The notes below the pieces were generated by a model, which saw nothing but the letters and a program-made list of their open reading frames with translations, had not been told where the DNA came from and ran no database searches. From the NCBI GenBank assembly GCA_964412555.1, contig CAYPPG010000033.1, positions 17,690 through 81,689 on the forward strand: DNA of 64,000 nucleotides. Direction: 5' to 3'. Numbering within the stretch: the first letter of the stretch is position 1; each line of letters begins with the position of its first letter. Source of the DNA: CAYPPG01 sp964412555. GTDB taxonomy: Bacteria > Hinthialibacterota > Hinthialibacteria > Hinthialibacterales > Hinthialibacteraceae. Both the position numbers and the translations under genes were made by a program. Shown here piece by piece: positions 33,311 through 43,837 of this stretch.

Positions 33311-36307
33311 TCATTTTGCAAAAAATACATCGTCAAACAACTTTGGATAACGACCGCGGATCAAGGGAATCATCCGGAAAATCGCGACACGTTTTGATTT
33401 CGGCAAAAGATCGGAGACCAAAGAATATGCCGTTTGTCGATTTTTGGTTCCCTGTCCTGCAACCGCAGAAAGAACACTCACAAGAATTCCTTCTTCTGTC
33501 GGTTCAATCCCGATTTTCCCATGGATCATCATCAAACCCAGCCCATACCCCCGGTCATCCGTCAATGCGACAAGATCGACTGGATATCGGGTGCCGGTGA
33601 AAAATTGATCCGTCTGTAATAAATATTGAAATACCCCAAAAATCGACAATGCCTCTTTCCCAGGATAAGTGGGATAGGGACCAGTCCCCAACCACGATAT
33701 TTGATGAAAAGTTGGAGGAACCAAAAAAGAAAGTCCTAACTCGAGATACTGCTCTTCCCTATCTGATGGGAAAAACTCATACCCTACATCGCAGAAACCA
33801 TATGGAGAAATCAAGAGATCGATTCGAGCCTGTAATATCTCGTCCAATGCATCCATTGGAGAAACGGATGGAAATTCTTGAGCAGGAAAATAGAGAGTTT
33901 GAATTTCGACATCTTTATTTTTTTTATCGATATTTCGGTCTTTGACCACAAGATTTCGAATCATAGGGGATGGTGGAATTGAAAAATTATCACGCTCTCG
34001 TTCTTGAATTCGTTCGGCCAAGGTCGGATTGCGCCCGATTCGAATGAACGGCCCTCCCGTGATCAACCGCACATGATGCTCCCTCGTCATCAGAAACCAT
34101 GAATTGTTCCAGGTATTCATCCGAAACACATAGTCACGATGATCGACACGCACTTCTTCGTTATCCGCCTGAATTGCCCAGTTTTCGTCCTTTTCCAAAT
34201 CCCGCAGGCGCATCACGAAAGATTCCTCCCAGCGATCCGGTTTCAAACGCACGGCATGTTCATACACTGCATATCCCCACCGATCGGTAAAATGAATCCG
34301 GAGGGCATACTCAGAATCCGTAATATCTTCCGGAATATCCACAGTCACAGCCATCTCCATTGTCTTGCCAGGTTCCAGATCAAAGAGAATGGTTCCACTG
34401 TCTACCGCCGTTTTGTTTTTTTGTAAAAACCATTGACATGACGTTTCTCGTAAATTTGTAAAATCATATTCATTTCGGAGCGTCAATTCGATGACATTTT
34501 TCCCCAGCTTGACGTTTCGTTCCGTTTCCTCGATATGAATCGGTGAATAGACTCGCCTCGTCTGCCAATAATCCGTCTGAGGTGTTCGATCAGCATCGAC
34601 GATGCCGTCCAATCCATACATCCCGTGACAATCAAGGATTGTTTCACCATCGATAATATCATCCTTCGACGGTGTTGAAGAATACAAGTCGAGTGTGAAT
34701 GGATTCTGCCGGGAGTTGATTGCCTGCTCCGGTGCAATCGCTCGATGAATTCCCTGGTCGGCGAACCGCCAAATCATTCCGCCCGCCAGTTCCCGATTAC
34801 CCAACACTTCTTCCCAAAATTCTTGCAATCCTTCAAAAGCGGTATCCAACGCGTGCGTGTGTTCTGCCACCAAGACCGGTTTGTTCTCCCGGCCAAGCCG
34901 TTTCAATTCATCAACGGATGGGAATGAAGTTGACAGCATATCAGCCTCTTCCGGAACATGTTTCTCCGAGTTCCCCAACCAAAGAACCGGTCGGCTGGGA
35001 TCGGCATTTTGGATTCTTTTTATCTGTTCACGAATCTCCCCAGCGGCCCCATTCTCCTCTTCCACGATCCAGGCGAGAATGGAAGGATGATTCAGATACG
35101 GTTCTTGAATTCCTGGAAAGCCATAAGGAGTATGAGCTGGAAGATTAGAAAGGCTCTGTGGTGCCTTACAAATGACATACATTCCCATTTGATCACACAA
35201 TTCAAGAAAGCGCGGATGAGGCAACCATTCGATTACCCGAATCGTATTGATATTCGCCCGCTTCATCAACTCAAGATCCCGCATCCATGCTTCATCGTAT
35301 AGGGCTAAACCGGCTGACGGATCGAGGCCGGTATAACAAATCCCTCGACATCGAATCGGTTCCCTATTCCATAACAACACATCGCGCTGAATGGAGATTT
35401 GCCGAAAACCGATCTGCCTCTCGATGGATTGCAGGCGTAGCCCATTTCTTCGAAGTTCGATGTTCAGTGTATACAAATAAGGAAACTCGGCAGTCCACAA
35501 TTTCGGATTTTGAATGGGCAGAGAAATTTCCGCAGATGCATGATTCTCCTCTATTTTGAAATAAGTAATTTCAATTTGCCCCACTTCATTTCTTTCCGCA
35601 TCGGAGATCTTCACATTGACAGTCACTTCGTCAAAACCGGCTTTTTTTTCAAACGATTGCAGATCGAACTTCAATTTGAGCAAGCCGGATTTCCCTTCCG
35701 GATTGATTTCCGTATCCACAATCAGGCTGTTCAAACACAAAGACGGCACGGAAAATAAAAAAACCTCGCGATAAATACCGGACAATGCCCATGTCTCGAA
35801 GGGTCTGTTCTTCCATGCCGTACCGGCATTGACCTTTACAGCCAAAAGATGAGTTTCTCCCACTTTCAAAAACTCAGTGATATTGCATTGAGCAGGACTG
35901 GAGCCATGATCCCAGTTCCCGGCAAACCTGCCATCCAACCACACTTCCATAGAAGGAAGTACTCCGTTCCATTGCAGGTAAATCTGCCGCCCTTCCCACA
36001 GCCGCGGAACCATAAACCGATACCGATAATAGCCGGTTCCTTTTCCATACCTTCCAAATATCGGATCAGCAAATCCGGAGAGTTCCCAATAACTCGGAAC
36101 CGAAATCGTCCTCCATTCCGTTTCATCCAACTCTTCAGTATAAAATGACTGATCGAGCAATTCATCTATTTCGGCACGATATGCAAATTTCCACTCACCA
36201 TTCAGCGAATATCGCCACTCACTTGACGATTCGTCAGGAACCACGGTGTACCCATTTGAAATGGTTAAAAATAATAGTATGAGAGAATAATAAGGAATAT
36301 ATTTCAT
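33311..36307 (-). CDS. Secreted glycoside hydrolase family 2 protein
   Basis: The 998-residue protein has a signal peptide and the GH2 order: sugar-binding jelly roll (WRYSLNGEWKF, GYYRYRF, VWLDGRFAG, ALSGIYREVFL), immunoglobulin-like domain, TIM barrel (RCRGICYTGLDP, NINTIRVIEWLPHPRFLELCDQMG) and beta-galactosidase small-chain-like end domains. The acid/base region reads WIVEEENG in place of the usual WSLGNESG, so the conserved Asn before the catalytic Glu is replaced. The nucleophile region AEHTHALDT keeps its Glu. Substrate may be a beta-galactoside or beta-glucuronide. I prefer the ATG at 36307 because it gives a proper signal peptide. Confidence 0.88.
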   Translation of the reverse strand: MKYIPYYSLILLFLTISNGYTVVPDESSSEWRYSLNGEWKFAYRAEIDELLDQSFYTEELDETEWRTISVPSYWELSGFADPIFGRYGKGTGYYRYRFMVPRLWEGRQIYLQWNGVLPSMEVWLDGRFAGNWDHGSSPAQCNITEFLKVGETHLLAVKVNAGTAWKNRPFETWALSGIYREVFLFSVPSLCLNSLIVDTEINPEGKSGLLKLKFDLQSFEKKAGFDEVTVNVKISDAERNEVGQIEITYFKIEENHASAEISLPIQNPKLWTAEFPYLYTLNIELRRNGLRLQSIERQIGFRQISIQRDVLLWNREPIRCRGICYTGLDPSAGLALYDEAWMRDLELMKRANINTIRVIEWLPHPRFLELCDQMGMYVICKAPQSLSNLPAHTPYGFPGIQEPYLNHPSILAWIVEEENGAAGEIREQIKRIQNADPSRPVLWLGNSEKHVPEEADMLSTSFPSVDELKRLGRENKPVLVAEHTHALDTAFEGLQEFWEEVLGNRELAGGMIWRFADQGIHRAIAPEQAINSRQNPFTLDLYSSTPSKDDIIDGETILDCHGMYGLDGIVDADRTPQTDYWQTRRVYSPIHIEETERNVKLGKNVIELTLRNEYDFTNLRETSCQWFLQKNKTAVDSGTILFDLEPGKTMEMAVTVDIPEDITDSEYALRIHFTDRWGYAVYEHAVRLKPDRWEESFVMRLRDLEKDENWAIQADNEEVRVDHRDYVFRMNTWNNSWFLMTREHHVRLITGGPFIRIGRNPTLAERIQERERDNFSIPPSPMIRNLVVKDRNIDKKNKDVEIQTLYFPAQEFPSVSPMDALDEILQARIDLLISPYGFCDVGYEFFPSDREEQYLELGLSFLVPPTFHQISWLGTGPYPTYPGKEALSIFGVFQYLLQTDQFFTGTRYPVDLVALTDDRGYGLGLMMIHGKIGIEPTEEGILVSVLSAVAGQGTKNRQTAYSLVSDLLPKSKRVAIFRMIPLIRGRYPKLFDDVFFAK

Positions 36308-36500
36308 AGCTACGATTGATTTCTTTTGATCGCGTTGTCTCAATAATCCAACTCAACAAAATGACTTTGACAAATCCATTCACGAAGAAAAACGTTTGTT
36401 CTCTACAAAGGATATCAGCAAGAACTTGATTTTTCTCCCTTTTGCGGCACAAAATATGTTGGTAATGGTATTTCAGATTTTTTACTATTTAAAGCAGCGG

Positions 36501-36656
36501 GGTAGTAAGGGCAATATGTCAAAGGCTGTCCTAAAACCGGGTAGACACAAATCTGGGTAGACACATAGGTCTACCCTACATTGTTACATACTGTAGGGGC
36601 ATGATTGCCCGTATTTGTGTTCTGCACCACCTAGGGGCAATCGTGTGTGATTGCCC
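36501..36656. repeat. Cluster of palindromic repeats
   Basis: GGGTAGAC-acatag-GTCTACCC lies at 36555-36576 and GGGCAATC-gtgtgt-GATTGCCC at 36635-36656. An intermediate GGGGCA/TGCCC hairpin lies at about 36596-36610. The order and the connecting ctgtaggggca are shared with the copy at 62.62-62.68 kb. The cluster fills most of the 400-base gap between the GH2 and fumC genes. Confidence 0.8.
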
Positions 36657-36709
36657 GATGTTGTGATCCCCTTGCCACCCACCATATCCAAAAACATGGG
36701 AGATAAATT

Positions 36710-38098
<1,389 letters not shown>

Positions 38099-38183
38099 AT
38101 AAGATGATATCCGTATACAAGATGCTCAAGCGTGATTGAAGATTTGATCAAGAGTATTTTCCAATTGTCAAATATTCTCATCC

Positions 38184-38432
38184 TTATCCCGTATCGATTT
38201 GTCCGAATGATGAAATGTTCGTTCGGGCATTGGGGAAACGGCGAATCAAAGCTCTACGATAGTTCTCAAAGACCTTTGGATAGATTTCCGGGGAACGACG
38301 GATTGTCTCAATACAAGCATCAATACAACTCAAAAAATCTTCCCCCAATCCTATTCGTCTGTCTTCATACCAAGCGTATGCTTCTACTAAATCTTGCTCA
38401 GTTTCTGGCGCAAAGATGATTTCAGCGGTCAT
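38184..38432 (-). CDS. ParE/RelE-type toxin, C-terminally truncated
   Basis: The 82-residue product matches ParE-type toxins through MTAEIIFAPETEQDLVEAYAWYE, LGEDFLSCIDACIETIRRSPEIYPKV and YRRALIRRFP. After RRFP the usual final strands (FYRVE... and HTRRDP) are absent; the frame reads NARTNISSFGQIDTG and stops. Neither other frame restores the family end by eye. It overlaps the upstream antitoxin stop by 11 bases, the usual arrangement. The toxin is therefore probably weakened or inactive. Confidence 0.75.
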   Translation of the reverse strand: MTAEIIFAPETEQDLVEAYAWYEDRRIGLGEDFLSCIDACIETIRRSPEIYPKVFENYRRALIRRFPNARTNISSFGQIDTG

Positions 38433-38646
38433 AACGGTTACGCAATCTTCGTTTGACTTCTTCCCAAGAAAGTCCCGATGCAGGATTTTGAATGAAATTC
38501 GTTTTTCGGCGAGATAACTCTTTTTTCTGCCAATCGTAAACTGGGACATCCTCAGGATTTGCCGCAAGGTCATCCCACAAATCTTCCACCAGTTGAAGTT
38601 TTTCAGACGGACTTAAGTCAAATATTGAAGTAATCGGATTATTCAT
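38422..38646 (-). CDS. Addiction-module antitoxin (TIGR02574/PF09720 type)
   Basis: The 74-residue protein matches the unstable antitoxin family that pairs with ParE/RelE toxins: FDLSPSEKLQLVEDLWDDLAA, PEDVPVYDWQKKELSRR and the closing GLSWEEVKRRLR. I use the ATG at 38646; an in-frame ATG at 38661 is possible. It overlaps the end of a second antitoxin gene upstream and the start of the toxin gene downstream, so all three are translationally linked. Confidence 0.85.
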   Translation of the reverse strand: MNNPITSIFDLSPSEKLQLVEDLWDDLAANPEDVPVYDWQKKELSRRKTNFIQNPASGLSWEEVKRRLRNRYDR

Positions 38647-38842
38647 ATACGTTCCATTCATGGAGTGGAAGTTCTCCACTTTTATATTCTCCGTATCGTT
38701 TATCGAGTTCATCTTTTTGCCATTTCGGTAAAGGAACTTCCGAATGGTTGAGAGCGATGGGGTCCCAAATCTCTCCAACAAGCATAAGTTTTTCTGGTAA
38801 ATCTAACTTTTCTATTTCTTGCAAAAGTTCATTGGGTTTCAT
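38639..38842 (-). CDS. Second, tandem addiction-module antitoxin
   Basis: The 67-residue protein belongs to the same family as the next gene (IEKLDLPEKLMLVGEIWDPIA, EVPLPKWQKDELDKRY) but ends at LPLHEWNVYE, so the final WExVxxRLR helix that contacts the toxin is mostly lost. The ATG at 38842 gives the family-typical N-terminus. It overlaps the downstream antitoxin start by eight bases. It is either a degenerate duplicate or a second antitoxin. Confidence 0.7.
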   Translation of the reverse strand: MKPNELLQEIEKLDLPEKLMLVGEIWDPIALNHSEVPLPKWQKDELDKRYGEYKSGELPLHEWNVYE

Positions 38843-39061
38843 TTCAAATTCCTCTTTTATCTGACGGATCATGATTCCATAAAAAATGATGAAGTTCGAG
38901 TATCTATAAAAATCCAGTACGGTGATCTATTATTCAATACTATTATAGTGTTGCCCATTGCTATATCAACAAGGGAGCATATTTCCTTCCACAAATTACT
39001 GATGCTTATGCCTAATTCCAGCTCCCTATTTGATTATTCCATACGAATTCATCCTACAAAT

Positions 39062-41758
39062 CTACAGTCCGAAAACATACTCACCACATCCCCGAACCGC
39101 AAATTCTTGTTTTCCTTCTTGCTGGACTTTTGCTTCATGCGGGGTGTCGAGAAGACTCCATCCGTCTCCAAACGGCAACTTTATAGACGCCGTGACACCT
39201 CTTGGAATCTCAACCTCCAACCGGTGCCTTCCCGGTTCCCAATTTACAAAAACTTCACCTTTCGGTGTCATCACATGGCCACAGACAAAGGGAAGACCGA
39301 AGGTATTCGGCGCAATCGTGACTTTGCCTCCCGGCTCGCCATTTTCATCGTGATCCCAAGTCACACCCAGTATGGCATCATGCATCCAGAGCAACGCTAC
39401 CGCCGCCCAGCCGTGGGAGCCGGTCGGGTCTCCGGGCTGCCCTGAACACGCCGTACCCTTCGGTAACTCCATTTCCTGATGAGTGATAAAGTATTCCGGC
39501 AACGGTCCTCCTAAAGGACCTTGGAGAGTATAAGGAACTTGATTGGTTGATGAAAACGGCAGGTAAGGATCGCAGCGCCGGAGTAGATGGGCAAGCGCTC
39601 TCTCTCCCAAGCCGTTATTTGTCAAAACATTCAATGCACGGTATAAATAAGTCGGATTGTTCCACGGTTCTATTCCTTCCGTTGCCTTTCCGTATGGCGG
39701 CGGGAAAAATACTTCCAATATCTTTTTACTTTCTTCTTTTGTAAACAAACCGGCTTCGATGACTGATATCTGTGCCGCCTGGCTTTTGCCCAACAAACGA
39801 TTTTCTTCGGAATCCAGTACATCAGCGGCATAGGAGACATTACCCTTCTCGCGAATCACAAGACGCTGATGAAAGGCATCGATCATACGTTGCCGGGTGC
39901 GTTCCCATTTCTTCGCTTGATCCTCTAAGCCGAATTCCTGCGCCAATACAATTGCTTGCCGCAAGCGCTCGATCAACCAACAATGGACAATGACACTGAC
40001 ATCTTCCGGACGTTTCGAATGGCTTCCCACGCGGATATCGGCAAAGACATTGTTGGTGCGGAAGAGTCCTTCTTCATCCACACATTCCAGCAACAGATTG
40101 GTATACTCCACCAGCGTATCTGCGAAATGGTACAGCGAAGGCTTTGGTTGATTATTCTTGGCATCAATTCCTCTCCATTTCCATTCGTCGTAGAGCATCG
40201 TGATCCATTGCATTCCCCAATCCCAGCCGGTGATTTTGACGAAGGACTGCGGGGCGAAGCTGAGAAATCGGCCGTTCTCGCGGCATTCTTGGGCGTGTAG
40301 GAGGGTGAACATACGTAAATCCGAATCGCCGAACCAGGTTTCTGCCACTTTTGCGCGCAGGCGGATATCTTCCAGCCATTGGCCGTCTTCTCTGCCCGGG
40401 GTGTCTACATAGGTGTCACTCATCGTGATTTCGGCGTGGATTTTCGAAAGTTCAATGAGCTGCTCAAGGCGGGGATTTCCGCATTTGAAACTGCCTTTCC
40501 ATACTATCGGATATTGTGATTTGATCATCCCCAATTTTTTCAGTGTCAATGTTGATTCTTCTTTTGTCGTGGATGGGAACGTCACATGGATGGTCAGGTA
40601 GCGTGCCGTTCGCTCATCGGGAAACTCCACGTTTTCCACGGTGCCCTTCCCTGCCGTGAAATAACGGTCTCCGTAAAATTGACCGACAACTCCCTGCGTT
40701 CGGATTTTTCCCGTTTTTGGATCAATATGACAGGTTCCGTCATAGGGCGATACATTTAATTCACAATAGCCGAAAGAAACAGCTGTATTCGGTGTTTCGG
40801 TAATGCATTGTAGAACCGGATAGCCGTGAATGGGTTGGTGAAAATCAAATATAAGATAGATCGTCTCTCCAGGTTTGCCTTGTATCTTGATTTCTTCTCC
40901 CAAAGGAAAAAGACTCCAGTCTTGCGTCAAACGATTGTTTTTGCGGTATTCGGCTTTCTCCATCAAGTTCGGGAAAGAAACATCCGGTTTCATGATCTCC
41001 GGATTCGCGTCGAAGATTTCCGGATAGGCAATCGTTCCTGCTGCAATCAAACGCTGGACATTGAAGAAATATTCCCTTTGAGGCTTCGGGAAAAAATCAT
41101 ACTGTACAGTCCAGATTGGTTCTTCAATGGATGTCGCGCTCATCCAATCCAGCGGTGGCGATTCACGATAGGATGGTTTACACAAATTTTCTACTTTTAA
41201 ACCGCCCTCGATCATCACAGGAAAGCGAATCCGTAAATCCCCGATGACACCGATGATCTGCTGTTCATGCTCGATGAACTGCAGCGCTCTCGCCGTTCGC
41301 CAGCTGGTATCTGTATTGAACTCATGAAAATCTCCGATACTTTGAATCAACACACCGGCCCGGCGTTTTTCTTGCCGTTGAAAATTCTTGGTCGTTCCCC
41401 AATTATGATGGAGGATCAAAACAGTGTTTTTTCCCGATTTCAAGTACGGTCCGATTTGGACTTTTTCGGGACGCACAAAGTCGGGATGATACCGCGTCAC
41501 CTTTCGCCGCAAAATCTGTCCGTTTACGATTAAACGGGCATTGGCATCCGCCGCGAAAAGAATTTCTGCCTTCGCGGGGGGATTGGTAAGATCGTATACT
41601 TTCCGGAAATAGGTGAATTGATTGGTAACCTGTGGATCGAGTTCCGGATGCCAAATCCACTCGCCGCGATATTCTTCTGCCAAGAGACTACTGCTCCCTA
41701 CAAGACAAGATCCGAAAATTAAGAAAAAAACAAAATAATGAACTATTTTTTGAAACAT
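39062..41758 (-). CDS. Secreted alpha-L-rhamnosidase-like protein (GH78)
   Basis: The 898-residue protein begins with a signal peptide (FFLIFGSCLVGSSSLLA) and a GH78-type N-terminal beta-sandwich (WIWHPE, FRKVYDL, ANARLIVNGQ). The (alpha/alpha)6 barrel contains DTYVDTPGREDGQWLEDIRLRA, corresponding to the DCPxRxE..GW.GD region, and GWDWGMQWI, TEGIEPWNNPTY and SHGWAAVALLWMHDAILGV at the end. These supply the conserved acidic residues of rhamnosidases. It should release rhamnose from plant or algal polysaccharides. GGAGG lies six bases before the ATG at 41758; an ATG at 41761 is also possible. Confidence 0.87.
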   Translation of the reverse strand: MFQKIVHYFVFFLIFGSCLVGSSSLLAEEYRGEWIWHPELDPQVTNQFTYFRKVYDLTNPPAKAEILFAADANARLIVNGQILRRKVTRYHPDFVRPEKVQIGPYLKSGKNTVLILHHNWGTTKNFQRQEKRRAGVLIQSIGDFHEFNTDTSWRTARALQFIEHEQQIIGVIGDLRIRFPVMIEGGLKVENLCKPSYRESPPLDWMSATSIEEPIWTVQYDFFPKPQREYFFNVQRLIAAGTIAYPEIFDANPEIMKPDVSFPNLMEKAEYRKNNRLTQDWSLFPLGEEIKIQGKPGETIYLIFDFHQPIHGYPVLQCITETPNTAVSFGYCELNVSPYDGTCHIDPKTGKIRTQGVVGQFYGDRYFTAGKGTVENVEFPDERTARYLTIHVTFPSTTKEESTLTLKKLGMIKSQYPIVWKGSFKCGNPRLEQLIELSKIHAEITMSDTYVDTPGREDGQWLEDIRLRAKVAETWFGDSDLRMFTLLHAQECRENGRFLSFAPQSFVKITGWDWGMQWITMLYDEWKWRGIDAKNNQPKPSLYHFADTLVEYTNLLLECVDEEGLFRTNNVFADIRVGSHSKRPEDVSVIVHCWLIERLRQAIVLAQEFGLEDQAKKWERTRQRMIDAFHQRLVIREKGNVSYAADVLDSEENRLLGKSQAAQISVIEAGLFTKEESKKILEVFFPPPYGKATEGIEPWNNPTYLYRALNVLTNNGLGERALAHLLRRCDPYLPFSSTNQVPYTLQGPLGGPLPEYFITHQEMELPKGTACSGQPGDPTGSHGWAAVALLWMHDAILGVTWDHDENGEPGGKVTIAPNTFGLPFVCGHVMTPKGEVFVNWEPGRHRLEVEIPRGVTASIKLPFGDGWSLLDTPHEAKVQQEGKQEFAVRGCGEYVFGL

Positions 41759-41825
41759 CATCAACCTCCGAACCGATTCACTCGTTATGTTAACATTTCA
41801 CGAACCGCTTCCATCTATAATGACA

Positions 41826-41851
41826 AAGGGACGCACAATTGTACGTCCCTT
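41826..41851 (-). terminator. Terminator of folD
   Basis: AAGGGACG (41826-41833) pairs with CGTCCCTT (41844-41851), with a palindromic ACAATTGT centre. It lies 24 bases after the folD stop on the minus strand; the T-tract (TTTGTCATT) is weak. Confidence 0.5.
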
Positions 41852-41874
41852 CCTTATCGCATACGAAGTGCTGT

Positions 41875-42747
41875 TTACTTCTTGGCGGCCAGCTGCATCC
41901 GGGCTGCCTTCAACGTGTTGCTCATCAGCATCGCAATTGTCATCGGTCCCGGTCCGCCGGGGGAGGGGGAAAGATAGCCTGCCACTTCTTCCGCTTCGGC
42001 GCGGTGCACATCCCCTCTTTGTTTGTATTTGCCGTCAACCTCTTCGAAACTAATTCCGACATCGATGACCGCGGCTCCCGGCTTGATCCAATCCTTGCGC
42101 ACCATATGCATTTGGCCTGTGGCCGCTATGAGAATATCCGCTCCTCGGGCTACTCCTGCCAAATCCTGTGTGCGGGAATGGCAAACAGTAACCGTCGCGT
42201 GTTCCTGCAATAGCAGTTGTATCATCGGTTTCCCAACGATATTACTGCGACCAATGATGACCGCTTGTTTTCCTTTCAATGGTATCTGTGCGCGTTTTAG
42301 AATTTTGATCACCCCAATTGGGGTACATGCAACCAGGCAATCGAGTCCGATCGATAACCGCCCAACATTGATCGGATGTAATCCGTCCACATCTTTCAGC
42401 GGATCAATTCGTTCTTGAACTGTAATCGCCTCGATCTGATCGGGTACTGGCAGTTGGACAAGAATGCCGTGTACTGCCGGATCAGCGTTCAGCTGATCAA
42501 CCAAAGCCAGCAAATCCTCCTGTGGTGTTTCCGCTGGGAGTTTGTGTTGAATTGAATTCATGCCTGCCTCGACGCATGCTTTTCCTTTATTTCTGACATA
42601 CACTTTGGATGCCGGATGCTCCCCCACCAACACAACCGCCAATCCCGGTTGAATCGATGTCTCTTGAATAAAAGCATCCACTTGTTGTTTTACTTCATCG
42701 CGAATCGTTTGAGCCAAGGCTTTTCCATCGAGTATCTGTGCCGTCAT
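41875..42747 (-). CDS. folD: Methylene-THF dehydrogenase/methenyl-THF cyclohydrolase
   Basis: The 290-residue protein is a complete FolD: VYVRNKGKACVEAGM (with the catalytic Tyr and Lys), VHGILVQLPVPD, DPLKDVDGLHPINVGRL, then AVIIGRSNIVGKPM (NADP-binding Rossmann) and the end signature PSPGGPGPMTIAML. It interconverts methylene-, methenyl- and formyl-tetrahydrofolate in the cytoplasm, linked with glyA found at 47.9 kb. It is followed, upstream on the same strand, by a DUF1080 gene 18 bases away. Confidence 0.97.
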   Translation of the reverse strand: MTAQILDGKALAQTIRDEVKQQVDAFIQETSIQPGLAVVLVGEHPASKVYVRNKGKACVEAGMNSIQHKLPAETPQEDLLALVDQLNADPAVHGILVQLPVPDQIEAITVQERIDPLKDVDGLHPINVGRLSIGLDCLVACTPIGVIKILKRAQIPLKGKQAVIIGRSNIVGKPMIQLLLQEHATVTVCHSRTQDLAGVARGADILIAATGQMHMVRKDWIKPGAAVIDVGISFEEVDGKYKQRGDVHRAEAEEVAGYLSPSPGGPGPMTIAMLMSNTLKAARMQLAAKK

Positions 42748-42765
42748 TGGATTACATTCCCTTTA

Positions 42766-43572
42766 TTATTTTAATATAAATATTTCCACCTTCCGAAATT
42801 CGACAGGATGACTTTCCGCCTGCAAAGAAATATACCCTTCCGACAACATTTTCTCTTCGTTATTCTCTTCGATGAGTTTAGCGGCATCAGAGTCACTCTC
42901 ATCCAGTTGGGGTTTCTCATATTCCATTACCTGTTCCCCATTCACATAATGCTTAATGACGGAATCGCCGTGGACCTCGCATTCCGCCGTCACCCATTGA
43001 TCGCCGTGGTATGTTTTCGATTTGGATGAAGTGCAATGGCGCTTGATCAATTCACCGTCCATGACCACATGCGTTCCAGGTGTGCAGAGATTGTTCGTAG
43101 TGCGTTCACCGGAGCCGCTTCCGCCCAAAAGTTGTGCTTCGATGCAGACGGGGAAATCCTGATCCTTGCGCATACTTTCCGGAGCCTGGCAGTGTAACAT
43201 GATGCCACTGTTGCGAAATGCCCAACCCGGACCGCCGGGAGTTTGTTCGCCGACGAACCGGTATTCTACACGAATCCGGTAATGAGAAAATTTCTTCATA
43301 TAAAACAGATGGCCAAAACGGTTGTCGAACTTGTCGTACTGATCGAAAGACACTTTTAAAATACCGTCTTCCACCCGAAAGGTATTTCCGAAGTTCTCAT
43401 TCAATTCATATCCCCTGATCTTTGGCACCCATCCTTCGAGATCTTTGCCATTAAATAAGGGGATCCATTTTTCTTCGCTTGTGCTCTCACTACCCACCGC
43501 ACAAAAAGTGCCTACCAAGAAAATGGACAACATCGACACGAACCACCAGTACGATTTTCGCCATAGTTTCAT
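42766..43572 (-). CDS. Secreted DUF1080 (3-keto-disaccharide hydrolase-type) protein
   Basis: The 268-residue protein has an N-terminal signal peptide (WFVSMLSIFLVGTFCAVGS) and the DUF1080 start KWIPLFNGKDLEGWVP. Further family features are FSHYRIRVEYRF, NSGIMLHCQAPE, IEAQLLGG and the closing GYISLQAESHPVEFRKVEI. Members act on 3-keto-glucosides or bind glycans and are abundant in polysaccharide-degrading bacteria. The ATG at 43572 has AAGGAG ten bases upstream. It lies close before folD and may share its transcript. Confidence 0.9.
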   Translation of the reverse strand: MKLWRKSYWWFVSMLSIFLVGTFCAVGSESTSEEKWIPLFNGKDLEGWVPKIRGYELNENFGNTFRVEDGILKVSFDQYDKFDNRFGHLFYMKKFSHYRIRVEYRFVGEQTPGGPGWAFRNSGIMLHCQAPESMRKDQDFPVCIEAQLLGGSGSGERTTNNLCTPGTHVVMDGELIKRHCTSSKSKTYHGDQWVTAECEVHGDSVIKHYVNGEQVMEYEKPQLDESDSDAAKLIEENNEEKMLSEGYISLQAESHPVEFRKVEIFILK

Positions 43573-43837
43573 TATTTCATTTCTCCTTCTTGAAAAAATG
43601 CTTTCGTAACGACCTAGCAAGATTATCAGTCATTGAAGAAAAACTCAACCAGAAACGGAAAGCAATCACCATCTTCTGCTATCAAGCTTAAGAAATCAAT
43701 AAGACACTGGCTTTGACAGGTATGCCAAAGACTTATTGAATGAAGATATTGAATCGATTCAAGACAATGGATTTGAAGGGATAAAAAACGATTTTCTCGA
43801 GGTGATCCGAAAAAATCGCACAATCATAGGAGTGATC

